Shown here one piece after another: positions 52,947 through 62,925 of a stretch of DNA of 64,000 nucleotides (its first letter is position 1; the number at the start of each line of letters is the position of its first letter). Under the pieces are notes generated by a model, which searched no databases, was not told where the DNA came from, and was given only the letters and a program-made list of their open reading frames with translations. Both the position numbers and the translations under genes were made by a program. Source of the stretch: Bacteroidia bacterium (GTDB lineage: Bacteria > Bacteroidota > Bacteroidia > Flavobacteriales > Flavobacteriaceae); contig JAUIJA010000002.1 in NCBI GenBank assembly GCA_030431055.1, positions 237,742-301,741 of the forward strand, read 5' to 3'.

Positions 52947-54146
52947 TTATAACTCATCGTATTTTTCACCAAAGTTAAAAGTAAGAGAAAAACGCAATGT
53001 ATTCTCTAATGGGTTTTTAACTTTAGATGCAGAGAACAAATACGAAACATCAATTTTTACAATATTGTACTTAAAGCCAGCTCCCAAAGTAAAAAACTTT
53101 CTAGCTCCTTTATCTTCACTCTCGTGGAAATAACCTGTTCGTAATGCAAATGAATCTTGATACCAATATTCTGCTCCAAGTGCCCAAGTGAATTCTTTTA
53201 ACTCTTCTGAAAAGCCATCAGGAGCATCTCCAAACGAATTGAACATTCCGCTTACCCAGCCTGTTTTTCTATAATCTGCAACATCTTGTTCATATTGTGC
53301 ATCTGCCGCATCAATTTCAGATTGTTCAATAGTACCGTTATTATCTAAATCTTGAGGCTCAACTTGAGCTGGCGGTGTTGGCACCATTAACTTTGTTACT
53401 TCACCTAAAACCGTTACTTTATTATAGTCGTCTAAAATAAAGTCGAATCCTCCACCTAAACGAAGGTTTGCTGGTAAAAAGTTAGCATTCTCATCAATAT
53501 TATCATTATTATAGTTGATTTTTGGCCCCATATTTTGAAGATTAAAACCAGCTCTCCATCTACCATTAAAATCACTAAACGCAATTTCTTCAGATTGATA
53601 GTAACCCGCTACATCTACCGCAAAGCTTGTAGCTGCTGAAGCATCTCCATTTGTATCTGGAATCCTAAGATTTGAACGAATAAATCGACCTGCAACAGCC
53701 ATTGAAAAACGCTCGCTTAACTTTAAAGAATACGACGCATCTAATGCTAATTCGTTTGGACTAACAACTGCTTGTTCTTCGCCAATTTCATTTGTTAGTT
53801 GTATATCTCCCAATCCAAAATAACGTAAAGAACCAGCAAATGCGCTTCGCTCGTTTATTCTGTTGTAATATGTAACTTGACCTAACGAAATATCGTTTGC
53901 GATACTACTTAAATATGGTGTATAACTAAACGAAAAACCTTGCTTTTGCTCTGAAAAAGCAAATTTTGCAGGGTTAAACTGTTGTGAAAAAGCATCTGGA
54001 GAAGAAGCCACTCCCATATCTCCCATACCAGCAGAACGTGCATCAGCAGCGATAAGTAAAAACGGCACTCCAGTTGTAACTACTCTTTCTTGAGCTTTAG
54101 TTAGTTGAGTTGAAATTATTATTAATAAAACTGCAATTTTTTTCAT
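52947..54146 (-). CDS. porV: PorV (LptO), T9SS outer-membrane shuttle protein
   Basis: 399 residues with a signal peptide (KKIAVLLIIISTQLTKAQ) and a FadL-like 14-strand barrel. The conserved opening GVPFLLIAADARSAGMGDMGVASSPDAFSQQFNPAK is the PorV signature. The chain ends FSLTFNFGEKYDEL. PorV brings cargo from the translocon to the PorU sortase. It lies 38 bases downstream of porU in the same operon. Confidence 0.97.
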   Translation of the reverse strand: MKKIAVLLIIISTQLTKAQERVVTTGVPFLLIAADARSAGMGDMGVASSPDAFSQQFNPAKFAFSEQKQGFSFSYTPYLSSIANDISLGQVTYYNRINERSAFAGSLRYFGLGDIQLTNEIGEEQAVVSPNELALDASYSLKLSERFSMAVAGRFIRSNLRIPDTNGDASAATSFAVDVAGYYQSEEIAFSDFNGRWRAGFNLQNMGPKINYNNDNIDENANFLPANLRLGGGFDFILDDYNKVTVLGEVTKLMVPTPPAQVEPQDLDNNGTIEQSEIDAADAQYEQDVADYRKTGWVSGMFNSFGDAPDGFSEELKEFTWALGAEYWYQDSFALRTGYFHESEDKGARKFFTLGAGFKYNIVKIDVSYLFSASKVKNPLENTLRFSLTFNFGEKYDEL

Positions 54147-54184
54147 TTTTTTAAAAAAATTAAGTTGACAAATATACTATTTTA

Positions 54185-57100
54185 TTATAGGATTACAAGT
54201 TTCTCATGTTTTTCTACTTTTTTACCCGAAGTAGTTGATTTAACTTGAAGTTTATACACATAAACTCCTTTTCCTGTTCTATCTCCAAAATCATCACGTC
54301 CATCCCATTTTATATCTCTACACAAAAATCCATCGGTTACTACTTGCTGGTTTATAGTTTTGACCACTTTTCCAGTAATTGTAAAAATTTGAACTTGTAC
54401 ATCTAAAGCCTCAAATGGCATATTATGATTGAACCAAAATTCTGTGTAAGTAGAAAATGGATTAGGATAATTCAACACTTTATCAATTTCTAATCCGCTA
54501 CTTGAGCAAATAGCATTGAATTGAATTTCCATTGTGACCAAGTTATTATAAACATCCCAAGCTTTAAACAAAATGGTATGTAATCCTGGTTCTAAGTCAC
54601 GAAAAGGAAAACGAACTATTCCTTGTGTAAAATCATCCAATTCTGTCTCGTAATAATCATTAAGAACGTATGGATTTTCTTCATCTCCATCTAGAATTGC
54701 TACAATATCATGACCAATTCCACTTGCTGTATTAATTCCGTTTGCATCTTGAAGTTTCGCTATTAAAATAGGCGAACAATTAGTAATTCCACCTGTAACA
54801 AAACTTTCATCATTCATATACAATTGAACTGTTGGCGATGTTGTATCAGAATCAGCTGAAGTATTTACTCCACCAACTTCAATATCTAAATTATAACCTG
54901 TTTGATTTTCTAATTGCGGACTTTCTTTTTTAGCATAAAAACTAATTTTTCCATTACCAACAGGAATTCGAATATCTTGAGGAACTACAAAGCTAAACTC
55001 AAATTGTCCGTTTACAACAGAAGCATTTCCACGCACAATAGTTTCTCCTAAAGTTTCAAAATCCATTGTAATAACTTGTCCAGAACCATTTGTAGAGCCG
55101 TTATTACCTAAGGTAGTTCTATCGATATTTTTATCAAAAATTTGAATCGCCACATCTCCGTTATAATCTGACAATAAAACATTGTTTTCATCTACTACTT
55201 GTCCTTCAATTTTCATTTGGCTTAACGCTTGAAAAACAGGCAATGGTTGATTAATAGGAATATCGTTAACTTCTGTTAAAACAATCCTAGGTTTTGGAAT
55301 AGCCAAATGCAATGCTGGATCGCCAATATAAGAAACTACTCTTCTATTGCTCGAACCTGTATTGATTTTCGTTAACCTAAGCGCTTCGGCCATTGTTGGA
55401 TAATCATAAGAACCATATGCATATAAAAACTCGGTTAAATAATTATTCATCGCTGCTCCTGTATTTACGAAAATTTCACGAGTAGTTGCTACTAAACTAA
55501 TAGCACCACCGTTTACATTCCAATACATATATTCACCACCTGTTAACCGATTAGGATCATCAAAACGTGTAAAATCGCACGTAATGGTAATAAATAATGG
55601 AAAACGATAATCGTTTGTTAAAGTTTGAGCTTCTAATCGCTCAAAAAGTCTTTCACGCGCTAAAAACTCCTCATTTCCATGTCCGAAATAATTCACTACT
55701 AAACTCCCAAGCTCAATGATGTCTAAAAAATCTTCTTTTGCTTCTGGATATCTTTCACCACCAGCCGAAACTTCTTGCACATAAGCATCAGTATGAATTT
55801 TCTTTACGTTTACGAAAGGCTTTTGAGCAACTAAATCATCAGCAATATCATTGATATATACTTGAAGTTGTGCATCGCCAGAAGTATCAGCGTCATCAGA
55901 ATAAATTGTATAAGTATTGCGCCATCTTCCGTAAGAATCAATTTCGTCATACTTAACAACTTTACCAACCATTTCTCTAGCTTGCTGAAGATTATTTACT
56001 AACATTCTACCTACAGCAATATCGATTCCATCTGGTTCACTTGGCAACATTCTACCTTCACCTACGTCCATTAAACCATAAAAATCATCGGAAATAAAAG
56101 TCGCAATCAACGACATATTTGACGTATTATTTGCTTCGCTTACATTTGGATTAAATCCGTGGAAAATTGGAACAATATTAGAGTTATTGACAACTCTATC
56201 TTTATAATCGTAAGACGCATCGCCGAAAAGATTTACATATTTCACTCGGTTAGAAGCATTAGAAGCATTTTCATATACATAACGAATAAAATTTCTGATA
56301 GCCGCAATATCTTGTTTTCCTGACGAAAACTCATGATAAATCAAGTTAAGCGAAACAACTTTTACATTTAAACCGTAATTTGTTCTGTGGAAATTTGCTA
56401 ATCTTTCTGCTTGACTTTCTAGATCTTTTGGCGTGATGATTAAATAATCAATATCTTGAAAACTTCCAGTATTATCCAAGAAAATTGTTCCTTTTAAATT
56501 TTGATTAGCAACTACCGAATTAACTTCTTTTAATGGAATTAAAAAATCGCTTTGATTTACCGCAAAATATTTTCTTTCTTGACCTAAATTTACTCTGAAT
56601 GAAAAACTTGAACCCGTCGTATTTGTATATTTTTCGACGTTAAAAATATCGGTAACATTCCATACTTGATCTACTGAATCCGCATTTGAAATTTGATATT
56701 CGCCAACACCAATATTTGTTGCTTCATCTTCATTAAAAAACTCAAACTGACTTCCAGAACCTTGAAGATTACATTTTCCTTTAAGTCTTATAAAATCTAA
56801 ATAACCATTTGACGAAGGAACGCCACCATTGTTATAATCAATTTGGAAATTAACAGAACTTGATGAACTCGTAAACGAAGTGTTTAATGTATTTTCATAA
56901 GCGGCAAAAGCAGCACCATTAACAATTCCTAAAAAATTAACGTTACCAATATTTTGTCCGTTTGCAGAAATCGTAAATGAAGTTGGATTAGGCGATTTTG
57001 ATGCAAAATTAATTTTAGCTTCTATTGGTTCAGTAGTATCTAAGTTCAAAAAGTCTAAAGAAAAATTTTGACTATTGGTTATATTGAATTGCTCTCCAAA

Positions 57101-58063
57101 CCATCTTCTTCCTAATTTAGCCACATTAACTAAATCTTGTTCGTAAACCTTAACAGCATCATATTGCGTAAAAGTCATATTAGGTACAGCCGCTGGTTGA
57201 ACAGCTTCTTGAATTCTCTTACCACTTCCTCCACTTGACGTAACATAATAGTACGATTTATCTGAGTACAAATTAACGCTTGTTAGGCTTTCTTCATTCC
57301 AAGTATCAACACCTTCAGCATAAAATAAAATATAATCTTCATCATTAAAAACTCCGTCATCTTCTCCAACGAACTGAATAGCATTTTCTTTGATATCTAG
57401 TGGATAATCCACATCATTTAAAAGTGGCAACATAGCACCACCATTACCATAAATTTTAATGTTTCTAGGATCAACATTAACATTAAAGCCTAAGCTTTGT
57501 AAGAAACTTTTGGAAACTCTATATATTCCTGATTCTTCAACATAAAATCGGTACCAATCTCCATTTGCTAAAACAGAATTTTGAATTGCTGAAACAGATG
57601 CAGAATTTCGATTAACATCAGCTTTAAAATTAAAGCTATAAGAAAGAGATTTTACTCGTTTAAAAGTATTTTCTGTTTTAATTATTGGAGAAAAAGTCAA
57701 TACAGAAATAATTTCGTTTCTTGCATTTACAGATTGTATTTTTGCTTCAATATTGTTTGGAATTCTATTCTTGTCTAAATCATAAATTTCAGACTCTTGA
57801 ATTGTTTCAAAAACAGGACTAAAAACCAAGGAATTTTCACTGATTTTAAAATTGGTTTTTAAAACTTTTCTACAAGTTAAAACTCGTGAATCTAAGTTTA
57901 GATCTATTTCAGCACCTTTAAAAAAAGGATATCTTAGAACCAATTCACCACCAATACTCGTTTCTTGATATGAATCCCATTCTAACGTAAGTCCGCCATT
58001 ATTTTGAGAAACAATCGAACTGCTCATTAGCAAAAAAAATAAACCAAAAATCTTTTTCATCAT
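54185..58063 (-). CDS. porU: PorU, T9SS sortase
   Basis: 1292 residues with a signal peptide (KKIFGLFFLLMSSSIVSQ). The central C25 gingipain-type domain has the catalytic His in NYFGHGNEEFLARERLF and the Cys in FITITCDFTRFDDPNRLTGGEYM. The last 90 residues resemble a T9SS C-terminal domain (NYPNPFSTYTEFWFNHN ... GKGVYVYKLQVKSTTSGKKVEKHEKLVIL). PorU removes the sorting domain from cargo and attaches it to the surface anchor. First gene of porU-porV, divergent from gldJ. Confidence 0.97.
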   Translation of the reverse strand: MMKKIFGLFFLLMSSSIVSQNNGGLTLEWDSYQETSIGGELVLRYPFFKGAEIDLNLDSRVLTCRKVLKTNFKISENSLVFSPVFETIQESEIYDLDKNRIPNNIEAKIQSVNARNEIISVLTFSPIIKTENTFKRVKSLSYSFNFKADVNRNSASVSAIQNSVLANGDWYRFYVEESGIYRVSKSFLQSLGFNVNVDPRNIKIYGNGGAMLPLLNDVDYPLDIKENAIQFVGEDDGVFNDEDYILFYAEGVDTWNEESLTSVNLYSDKSYYYVTSSGGSGKRIQEAVQPAAVPNMTFTQYDAVKVYEQDLVNVAKLGRRWFGEQFNITNSQNFSLDFLNLDTTEPIEAKINFASKSPNPTSFTISANGQNIGNVNFLGIVNGAAFAAYENTLNTSFTSSSSSVNFQIDYNNGGVPSSNGYLDFIRLKGKCNLQGSGSQFEFFNEDEATNIGVGEYQISNADSVDQVWNVTDIFNVEKYTNTTGSSFSFRVNLGQERKYFAVNQSDFLIPLKEVNSVVANQNLKGTIFLDNTGSFQDIDYLIITPKDLESQAERLANFHRTNYGLNVKVVSLNLIYHEFSSGKQDIAAIRNFIRYVYENASNASNRVKYVNLFGDASYDYKDRVVNNSNIVPIFHGFNPNVSEANNTSNMSLIATFISDDFYGLMDVGEGRMLPSEPDGIDIAVGRMLVNNLQQAREMVGKVVKYDEIDSYGRWRNTYTIYSDDADTSGDAQLQVYINDIADDLVAQKPFVNVKKIHTDAYVQEVSAGGERYPEAKEDFLDIIELGSLVVNYFGHGNEEFLARERLFERLEAQTLTNDYRFPLFITITCDFTRFDDPNRLTGGEYMYWNVNGGAISLVATTREIFVNTGAAMNNYLTEFLYAYGSYDYPTMAEALRLTKINTGSSNRRVVSYIGDPALHLAIPKPRIVLTEVNDIPINQPLPVFQALSQMKIEGQVVDENNVLLSDYNGDVAIQIFDKNIDRTTLGNNGSTNGSGQVITMDFETLGETIVRGNASVVNGQFEFSFVVPQDIRIPVGNGKISFYAKKESPQLENQTGYNLDIEVGGVNTSADSDTTSPTVQLYMNDESFVTGGITNCSPILIAKLQDANGINTASGIGHDIVAILDGDEENPYVLNDYYETELDDFTQGIVRFPFRDLEPGLHTILFKAWDVYNNLVTMEIQFNAICSSSGLEIDKVLNYPNPFSTYTEFWFNHNMPFEALDVQVQIFTITGKVVKTINQQVVTDGFLCRDIKWDGRDDFGDRTGKGVYVYKLQVKSTTSGKKVEKHEKLVIL

Positions 58064-58211
58064 TAAGCAAACGCTTTTTTTATATTAATATTACAAAGAG
58101 ATAAAAATATTTCAATATTTACTACTTTCACACAATAAAAAGTTTCTTAGCACGTTTAAACAGTATGTTTTAACAAAAAATTAATTTTTTTTATATTTTT
58201 ACAAAAACTTG

Positions 58212-58241
58212 TTGCATTTTAATACATAATTATTATCTTGC
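58212..58241 (+). promoter_or_regulatory. Promoter of gldJ
   Basis: TTG (58212-58214), a 19-base spacer, then TATCTTGC (58234-58241), a one-mismatch match to TAnnTTTG, 28 bases before the ATG. Confidence 0.55.
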
Positions 58242-58268
58242 GACACTAAAATTATTACCTACTAAAGT

Positions 58269-59975
58269 ATGAAAATTAAGAAAATGATGGCTTTAAACAT
58301 GTTACTAGCGTTTGCAGTAGCATTAGGTCTTTCAAGCTGTAGTAAAGGCTCTAGCACAAAAGGCGCTTCTAGAGCAACGGGATGGAAAATCAACGACAAA
58401 AACGGTGGGTTTCAGTACAATACTAAGTACAAGAAACAAGAAACTCCTCCAGGAATGGTGCCAGTTGAAGGCGGAACTTTTACAATGGGTAAAGTTGCCG
58501 ATGATCCAATGCATGATTGGAACAACACTCCAAATCAACAACACGTTCAGTCATTCTTTATGGACGAGACAGAGGTTACCAATTTAATGTACACTGAGTA
58601 CTTATTTTGGTTAAAAACTGTATTTCCTCCAACAGAAGAAAACTATAAAAATATTTATACTGGAGCTATTCCAGATACTTTAGTTTGGAGAAATCGTTTA
58701 GGATACAACGAAACGATGACAAACAACTACTTAAGACACCCAGCTTACGCAGAATATCCTGTAGTTGGCGTTAACTGGATTCAAGCAGTTGAGTTTAGTA
58801 AGTGGAGAACAGACCGTGTAAATGAGAATATTTTAGAAAAAAATGGATACTTAAAAGAAGATGCTAAGATTAGCTTCGGAGAAGATGTTACTGCAGAATC
58901 TACTTTTAGTACTGAAACATACTTAGCTACTCCAAATCAAACTTTTGGCGGTAACGAAGAGATTGTTTTGAAAAAAGGTTCTAACGGTCGTAAAGGTGAA
59001 GTTTCGGAAGAAGAGAAAAACGTTTACGCTCAAAGAAGTTCAGGTTTAATTTCTCCTGAATTCCGTTTACCAACTGAAGCCGAGTGGGAATATGCTGCAA
59101 TTGCTTTGGTAGGAAACAGAGAATACAACATCTACAAAGGACAAAAGAAATATCCTTGGAGTGGTCAATATACTCGTTCTGGTAAAAGAGCTTACAGAGG
59201 TGACCAATTAGCAAACTTTAAACAAGGAAAAGGTGATTACGGCGGAGTTGCAGGATGGTCTGACGATGGTGCTGATATCACTAACAAAGTTAAATCTTAT
59301 CCTCCAAATGATTTTGGTTTATATGATATGGCTGGTAACGTTGCTGAATGGGTTGCTGATGTTTATAGACCTATGGTTGATGACGAAGCAAATGATTTCA
59401 ACTACTTTAGAGGTAACGTTTACATGAAAAATAAAATTGGAGATGACGGTACGACTGAAATTGTTACTGCTGATAATATTACTTATGATACTTTAAGTAA
59501 CGGTAAGATTATGGCTAGAAACTTCCCAGGTCAAATTGCTCAAGTTCCAGTTGATGAAAATGAAACGTATTTAAGAACTCAATTCTCTACTTCTGACAAC
59601 AGAAATTATAGAGATGGTGATATGCCTTCAACTCGTTACTTCCGTTTTGGTGGTTCTGAAGAAGAATCTGAAGGAGGTGATGGAGAAAGTAAATACGTTA
59701 TGTACGATGCTCCTCAACACAAAATCACTACTGATAGTCTTGGAGATATGATCAAAACTTATGACAAGTCTGATAAGAGAACTACATTAGTAGATGACGA
59801 TGTAAGAGTTTACAAAGGTGGTTCTTGGAGAGATAGAGCTTATTGGTTAGATCCTGCTCAAAGAAGATATTTCCCTCAAGATATGGCAACAGATTATATT
59901 GGATTTAGATGTGCAATGTCTAAAGTTGGACCAAAATCTAATAAAAAGTCACCAAGAGGAAATCCAAAGCAATAA
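58269..59975 (+). CDS. gldJ: GldJ gliding motility / T9SS lipoprotein
   Basis: 568 residues, with a lipobox ending at Cys24 (LGLSSC). It has the FGE-sulfatase-like fold of GldK/GldJ: PVEGGTFTMGKVADDP, SFFMDETEVTNLMYTEYLFWLK, PVVGVNWIQAVEFSKWR, FRLPTEAEWEYAA, YDMAGNVAEWVADVYRP and YKGGSWRDRAYWLDP. GldJ is needed for gliding and stabilises other Gld proteins in F. johnsoniae. The gldJ-porU-porV arrangement is the usual one. The body is longer than GldK by inserts around residues 200-260 and 420-490. Confidence 0.97.
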   Translation: MKIKKMMALNMLLAFAVALGLSSCSKGSSTKGASRATGWKINDKNGGFQYNTKYKKQETPPGMVPVEGGTFTMGKVADDPMHDWNNTPNQQHVQSFFMDETEVTNLMYTEYLFWLKTVFPPTEENYKNIYTGAIPDTLVWRNRLGYNETMTNNYLRHPAYAEYPVVGVNWIQAVEFSKWRTDRVNENILEKNGYLKEDAKISFGEDVTAESTFSTETYLATPNQTFGGNEEIVLKKGSNGRKGEVSEEEKNVYAQRSSGLISPEFRLPTEAEWEYAAIALVGNREYNIYKGQKKYPWSGQYTRSGKRAYRGDQLANFKQGKGDYGGVAGWSDDGADITNKVKSYPPNDFGLYDMAGNVAEWVADVYRPMVDDEANDFNYFRGNVYMKNKIGDDGTTEIVTADNITYDTLSNGKIMARNFPGQIAQVPVDENETYLRTQFSTSDNRNYRDGDMPSTRYFRFGGSEEESEGGDGESKYVMYDAPQHKITTDSLGDMIKTYDKSDKRTTLVDDDVRVYKGGSWRDRAYWLDPAQRRYFPQDMATDYIGFRCAMSKVGPKSNKKSPRGNPKQ

Positions 59976-59992
59976 TTTTATTTCATACTTAT

Positions 59993-60025
59993 AAAAAAGC
60001 CCTTTCATTTGAGAGGGCTTTTTTT
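59993..60025 (+). terminator. Terminator after gldJ
   Basis: AAAAAAGCCCTTTC, loop, GAGAGGGCTTTTTTT. Confidence 0.92.
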
Positions 60026-60039
60026 ATTATATTAGCTTC

Positions 60040-61323
60040 ATGAAAATTAAAGATTTACACAATATATTTTTATCGTGTTCTGGCATATCTACAGACACAC
60101 GTAACATTGAAAAGAACAGCCTTTTTTTTGCATTAAAAGGAGATAATTTTGACGCTAATAAATTCGCAAATCAAGCCATAGAAAATGGAGCAAAATATGC
60201 AGTTATTGACAATCCTGACTATCACATCGAAGGAAAAACAATTTTATTTGAAGACTCACTGACAACCTTACAAAAATTAGCTAATTTCCACAGAAAACAA
60301 CTCAACACTAAAATCATTGGACTAACTGGAAGCAACGGAAAAACAACAACAAAAGAACTTTTCAATATAGTCCTTTCTAAAAAATTCAACACAAAAGCAA
60401 CAATTGGTAATTTAAACAATCACATAGGCGTTCCTTTAACACTATTACGTTTTGATAAAAATACTGAGATTGGCATAGTAGAAATGGGTGCAAATCACCA
60501 AAAAGAGATTGAATTTCTATGTTCAATTGCAGAACCTGATTTTGGCTACATCACCAATTTTGGAAAAGCACATCTTGAAGGTTTCGGAGGAATAGAAGGC
60601 ATTATAAAAGGAAAAAGTGAATTGTATCAATACTTAGAAACTAACTCAAAAATTGCTATTGTAAATCTTGATGATCAAATTCAAAAAGAAAAAACAGCAG
60701 ACATAAAACGTTTTACATTTAGTTCGACAGATGATTCTGATGTTGTAATAACTTCAATTACAGCAAATCCAATGGTTAAAGTTTCTTATGGAGATAATAC
60801 AGTTAGTTCAAACTTAATTGGATTATATAATGCGAACAATATTAATGCAGCAATTACATTTGGCAAGTATTTTAACGTAAACGATATTGATATTAAAAAT
60901 GCAATTGAAAGTTACCATCCTACAAACAATAGATCACAAATTGTAGAAAAAAACGGCAACAAAATTATTCTTGATGCTTACAACGCAAATCCGAGTAGCA
61001 TGCAAGCTGCACTAACTAATTTCTTTCAGCTTACAGAAAGCCCAAAAACAGCTATTTTAGGCGATATGTTTGAACTTGGTAATGAAAGCACGCAAGAGCA
61101 TCAAAATTTAATCGAAAACTGTTTAAAACATCCTGAAATCACATTTTATTTTGTTGGCAAACATTTCTTCAGCAATAAAATTGAAAATGTGACAAATTTT
61201 AATTTTTCTGAAAATTATGAAGAGTTTTCGAAACACTTTAAGCACAATATTCCACAAAACGGAATATTGTTAATAAAAGGTTCTAGAGGAATGCAACTAG
61301 AAAGAACTATGGATTTATTATAA
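60040..61323 (+). CDS. murF: UDP-N-acetylmuramoyl-tripeptide--D-alanyl-D-alanine ligase MurF
   Basis: 427 residues, Mur ligase. N-terminal domain GISTDTRNIEKNSLFFALKGDNFDANKFA; ATP loop IIGLTGSNGKTTTKELFN; central motif NNHIGVPLTLL and EMGANHQKEI; C-terminal domain ILDAYNANPSSMQAALTNF and ILGDMFELG. It adds D-Ala-D-Ala to the peptidoglycan precursor in the cytoplasm. It starts 14 bases after the gldJ terminator and has its own terminator. Confidence 0.97.
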   Translation: MKIKDLHNIFLSCSGISTDTRNIEKNSLFFALKGDNFDANKFANQAIENGAKYAVIDNPDYHIEGKTILFEDSLTTLQKLANFHRKQLNTKIIGLTGSNGKTTTKELFNIVLSKKFNTKATIGNLNNHIGVPLTLLRFDKNTEIGIVEMGANHQKEIEFLCSIAEPDFGYITNFGKAHLEGFGGIEGIIKGKSELYQYLETNSKIAIVNLDDQIQKEKTADIKRFTFSSTDDSDVVITSITANPMVKVSYGDNTVSSNLIGLYNANNINAAITFGKYFNVNDIDIKNAIESYHPTNNRSQIVEKNGNKIILDAYNANPSSMQAALTNFFQLTESPKTAILGDMFELGNESTQEHQNLIENCLKHPEITFYFVGKHFFSNKIENVTNFNFSENYEEFSKHFKHNIPQNGILLIKGSRGMQLERTMDLL

Positions 61324-61326
61324 ATA

Positions 61327-61358
61327 AAAAAACTCCTTAATAAATTAAGGAGTTTTTT
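61327..61358 (+). terminator. Terminator after murF
   Basis: AAAAACTCCTTAAT, AA, ATTAAGGAGTTTTTT. Confidence 0.9.
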
Positions 61359-61375
61359 GTGGGCGATGAGGGATT
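61359..61375 (-). repeat. Duplicated 3' fragment of the tRNA-Val gene
   Basis: The 17 bases GTGGGCGATGAGGGATT are identical to 61472-61488, the 3' end of the tRNA-Val gene. No anticodon arm or 5' half accompanies this copy, so it is a tRNA remnant or an att-like direct repeat. Confidence 0.6.
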
Positions 61376-61427
61376 AACTTCGTTTTTCCCTCAAAGCTAC
61401 GCTTTGAAAACAGAAAATCCACAAAAT

Positions 61428-61461
61428 AAAAAAAGCAAGCGTTATTATTTTGCTTGCTTTT
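61428..61461 (-). terminator. Terminator of tRNA-Val
   Basis: On the minus strand AAAAGCAAGC, an AT-rich loop, then GCTTGCTTTTTTT, 12 bases past the tRNA 3' end. Confidence 0.85.
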
Positions 61462-61472
61462 CTATTTATTCG

Positions 61473-61547
61473 TGGGCGATGAGGGATTCGAACCCCCGAC
61501 CCCCTCGGTGTAAACGAGGTGCTCTAAACCAACTGAGCTAATCGCCC
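61473..61547 (-). tRNA. tRNA-Val (anticodon TAC)
   Basis: A 75-base cloverleaf. Acceptor stem GGGCGAT/ATCGCCC, D arm GCTC/GAGC, anticodon stem CCTCG/CGAGG around the loop TTTACAC (anticodon TAC), T arm with the loop TTCGAAT, discriminator A. CCA is not encoded. It reads GUA and probably other valine codons by wobble. A hairpin terminator follows it, and a fragment of its 3' end is duplicated downstream. Confidence 0.96.
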
Positions 61548-61640
61548 TATTTCATTAACATTAATTGCTCAATGCGGGTGCAAATATAGAACAGATTTTC
61601 TATTTTACAAATATTTTGAAAAATTATTTTTTATAAAATA

Positions 61641-62855
61641 TTAAATTACTTCTGCTACAGTAAATGTGCTTCCACCAATAAAAATAACATCACTTTGTTT
61701 TGCTGATTTTTCAGCATTTTTAAAAGCTTCAGAAACAGAACCATAAACACTTCCTTTTAACCCAAATTCTTTAGCTGTATTTTGCAACAAGTCAGCAGCC
61801 AAACCTCTTTCTAAATTTGGTTTACATAAATAATATTTGGCTTCAGTAGGAAACAATGGTAAAATTTCGTTCAAATCTTTATCATTTACAACTCCTAAAA
61901 CAATATGCAAATCTTTAAATTTTAAGCTTTTTAATTGTTCTACTACATACTTTAAACCTTCTGCGTTGTGAGCCGTATCACAAATTATTAATGGTTTTTC
62001 TTTCAATATTTGCCATCTACCTTGCAAACCGGTATTTTTTACAATATTTAGCAAACCTTGCTCTATATTTTCTTTTGAAATGGAAAAATGTGTTTGCAGT
62101 AAAGAAATTGATGTTAAAGTAGTTTTTATATTATTTTGCTGATAATTCCCCTTTAACTCACATTCATAAGCAGGAAAACTCATTCTTTCAGCATAATGTA
62201 TTTCTGCTTTATTCAGCTTTGCTATAGTTACAAAAATAGGTTTGGTTTCAATATTAACCTCACCTATAACAACTGGAGTGTGTTGTTTTATTATCCCTGA
62301 TTTTTCATAAGCAATTTTTCCTAACGAATCGCCTAAAAATTGTTTATGATCTAAACCTATATTTGTTATCACCGACAATAATGGATTGATAACATTAGTT
62401 GAATCTAAACGTCCGCCTAAACCAACTTCGATAATCGCAATATCCACTTCTTGTTCAGCGAAATAAGAAAACGCCAAACCCGTTGTCATTTCGAAAAAAC
62501 TCAATTCATTTTCTTCAAAAAACTCTTTATTACTAGAAACAAAATCTGTAACAAATTGTTTTTCAATCAATTTTCCATTGATTTTAATTCGTTCTCTATA
62601 ATCTTTAAGATGTGGAGAAGTAAACAAACCTACTTTATAACCAGCCTCCTGTAAAATTGAAGCCAGCATAGACGAAACAGAACCTTTTCCGTTTGTACCG
62701 GCTACATGAACTGATTTAAAATATTTTTGTGGATTATTTAAATGATTAACAAGCGCAAGTGTATTGTTTAAGTCTGCCTTATAAGCTTTGGCACCTTGTT
62801 TTTGATACATTGGCAAACGACTAAAAAGCCATTCTGTAGTTTCTTTATAATTCAT
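61641..62855 (-). CDS. folC: Folylpolyglutamate synthase/dihydrofolate synthase
   Basis: 404 residues of the Mur ligase superfamily: FKSVHVAGTNGKGSVSSMLASIL (ATP loop), LFTSPHLKDYRERIKING, EVGLGGRLDSTNVI, and the C-terminal ICDTAHNAEGLKYVVEQL. It adds glutamate to dihydropteroate and folates. It is the last gene of exbD-tonB-folC, 70 bases after tonB. Confidence 0.95.
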   Translation of the reverse strand: MNYKETTEWLFSRLPMYQKQGAKAYKADLNNTLALVNHLNNPQKYFKSVHVAGTNGKGSVSSMLASILQEAGYKVGLFTSPHLKDYRERIKINGKLIEKQFVTDFVSSNKEFFEENELSFFEMTTGLAFSYFAEQEVDIAIIEVGLGGRLDSTNVINPLLSVITNIGLDHKQFLGDSLGKIAYEKSGIIKQHTPVVIGEVNIETKPIFVTIAKLNKAEIHYAERMSFPAYECELKGNYQQNNIKTTLTSISLLQTHFSISKENIEQGLLNIVKNTGLQGRWQILKEKPLIICDTAHNAEGLKYVVEQLKSLKFKDLHIVLGVVNDKDLNEILPLFPTEAKYYLCKPNLERGLAADLLQNTAKEFGLKGSVYGSVSEAFKNAEKSAKQSDVIFIGGSTFTVAEVI

Positions 62856-62925
62856 TTATAGAAACTTTCGAAGTTTGAATTACTACTAAAAATAGCATAA
62901 GAAAGTAAGAAACAAAATTACAACT

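Noticed and set aside
61359-61541. 60-residue ORF ending MRDSNPRPPRCKRGALNQLS
   Set aside because: It reads through the antisense strand of tRNA-Val; this peptide is a well-known artefact of tRNA genes.
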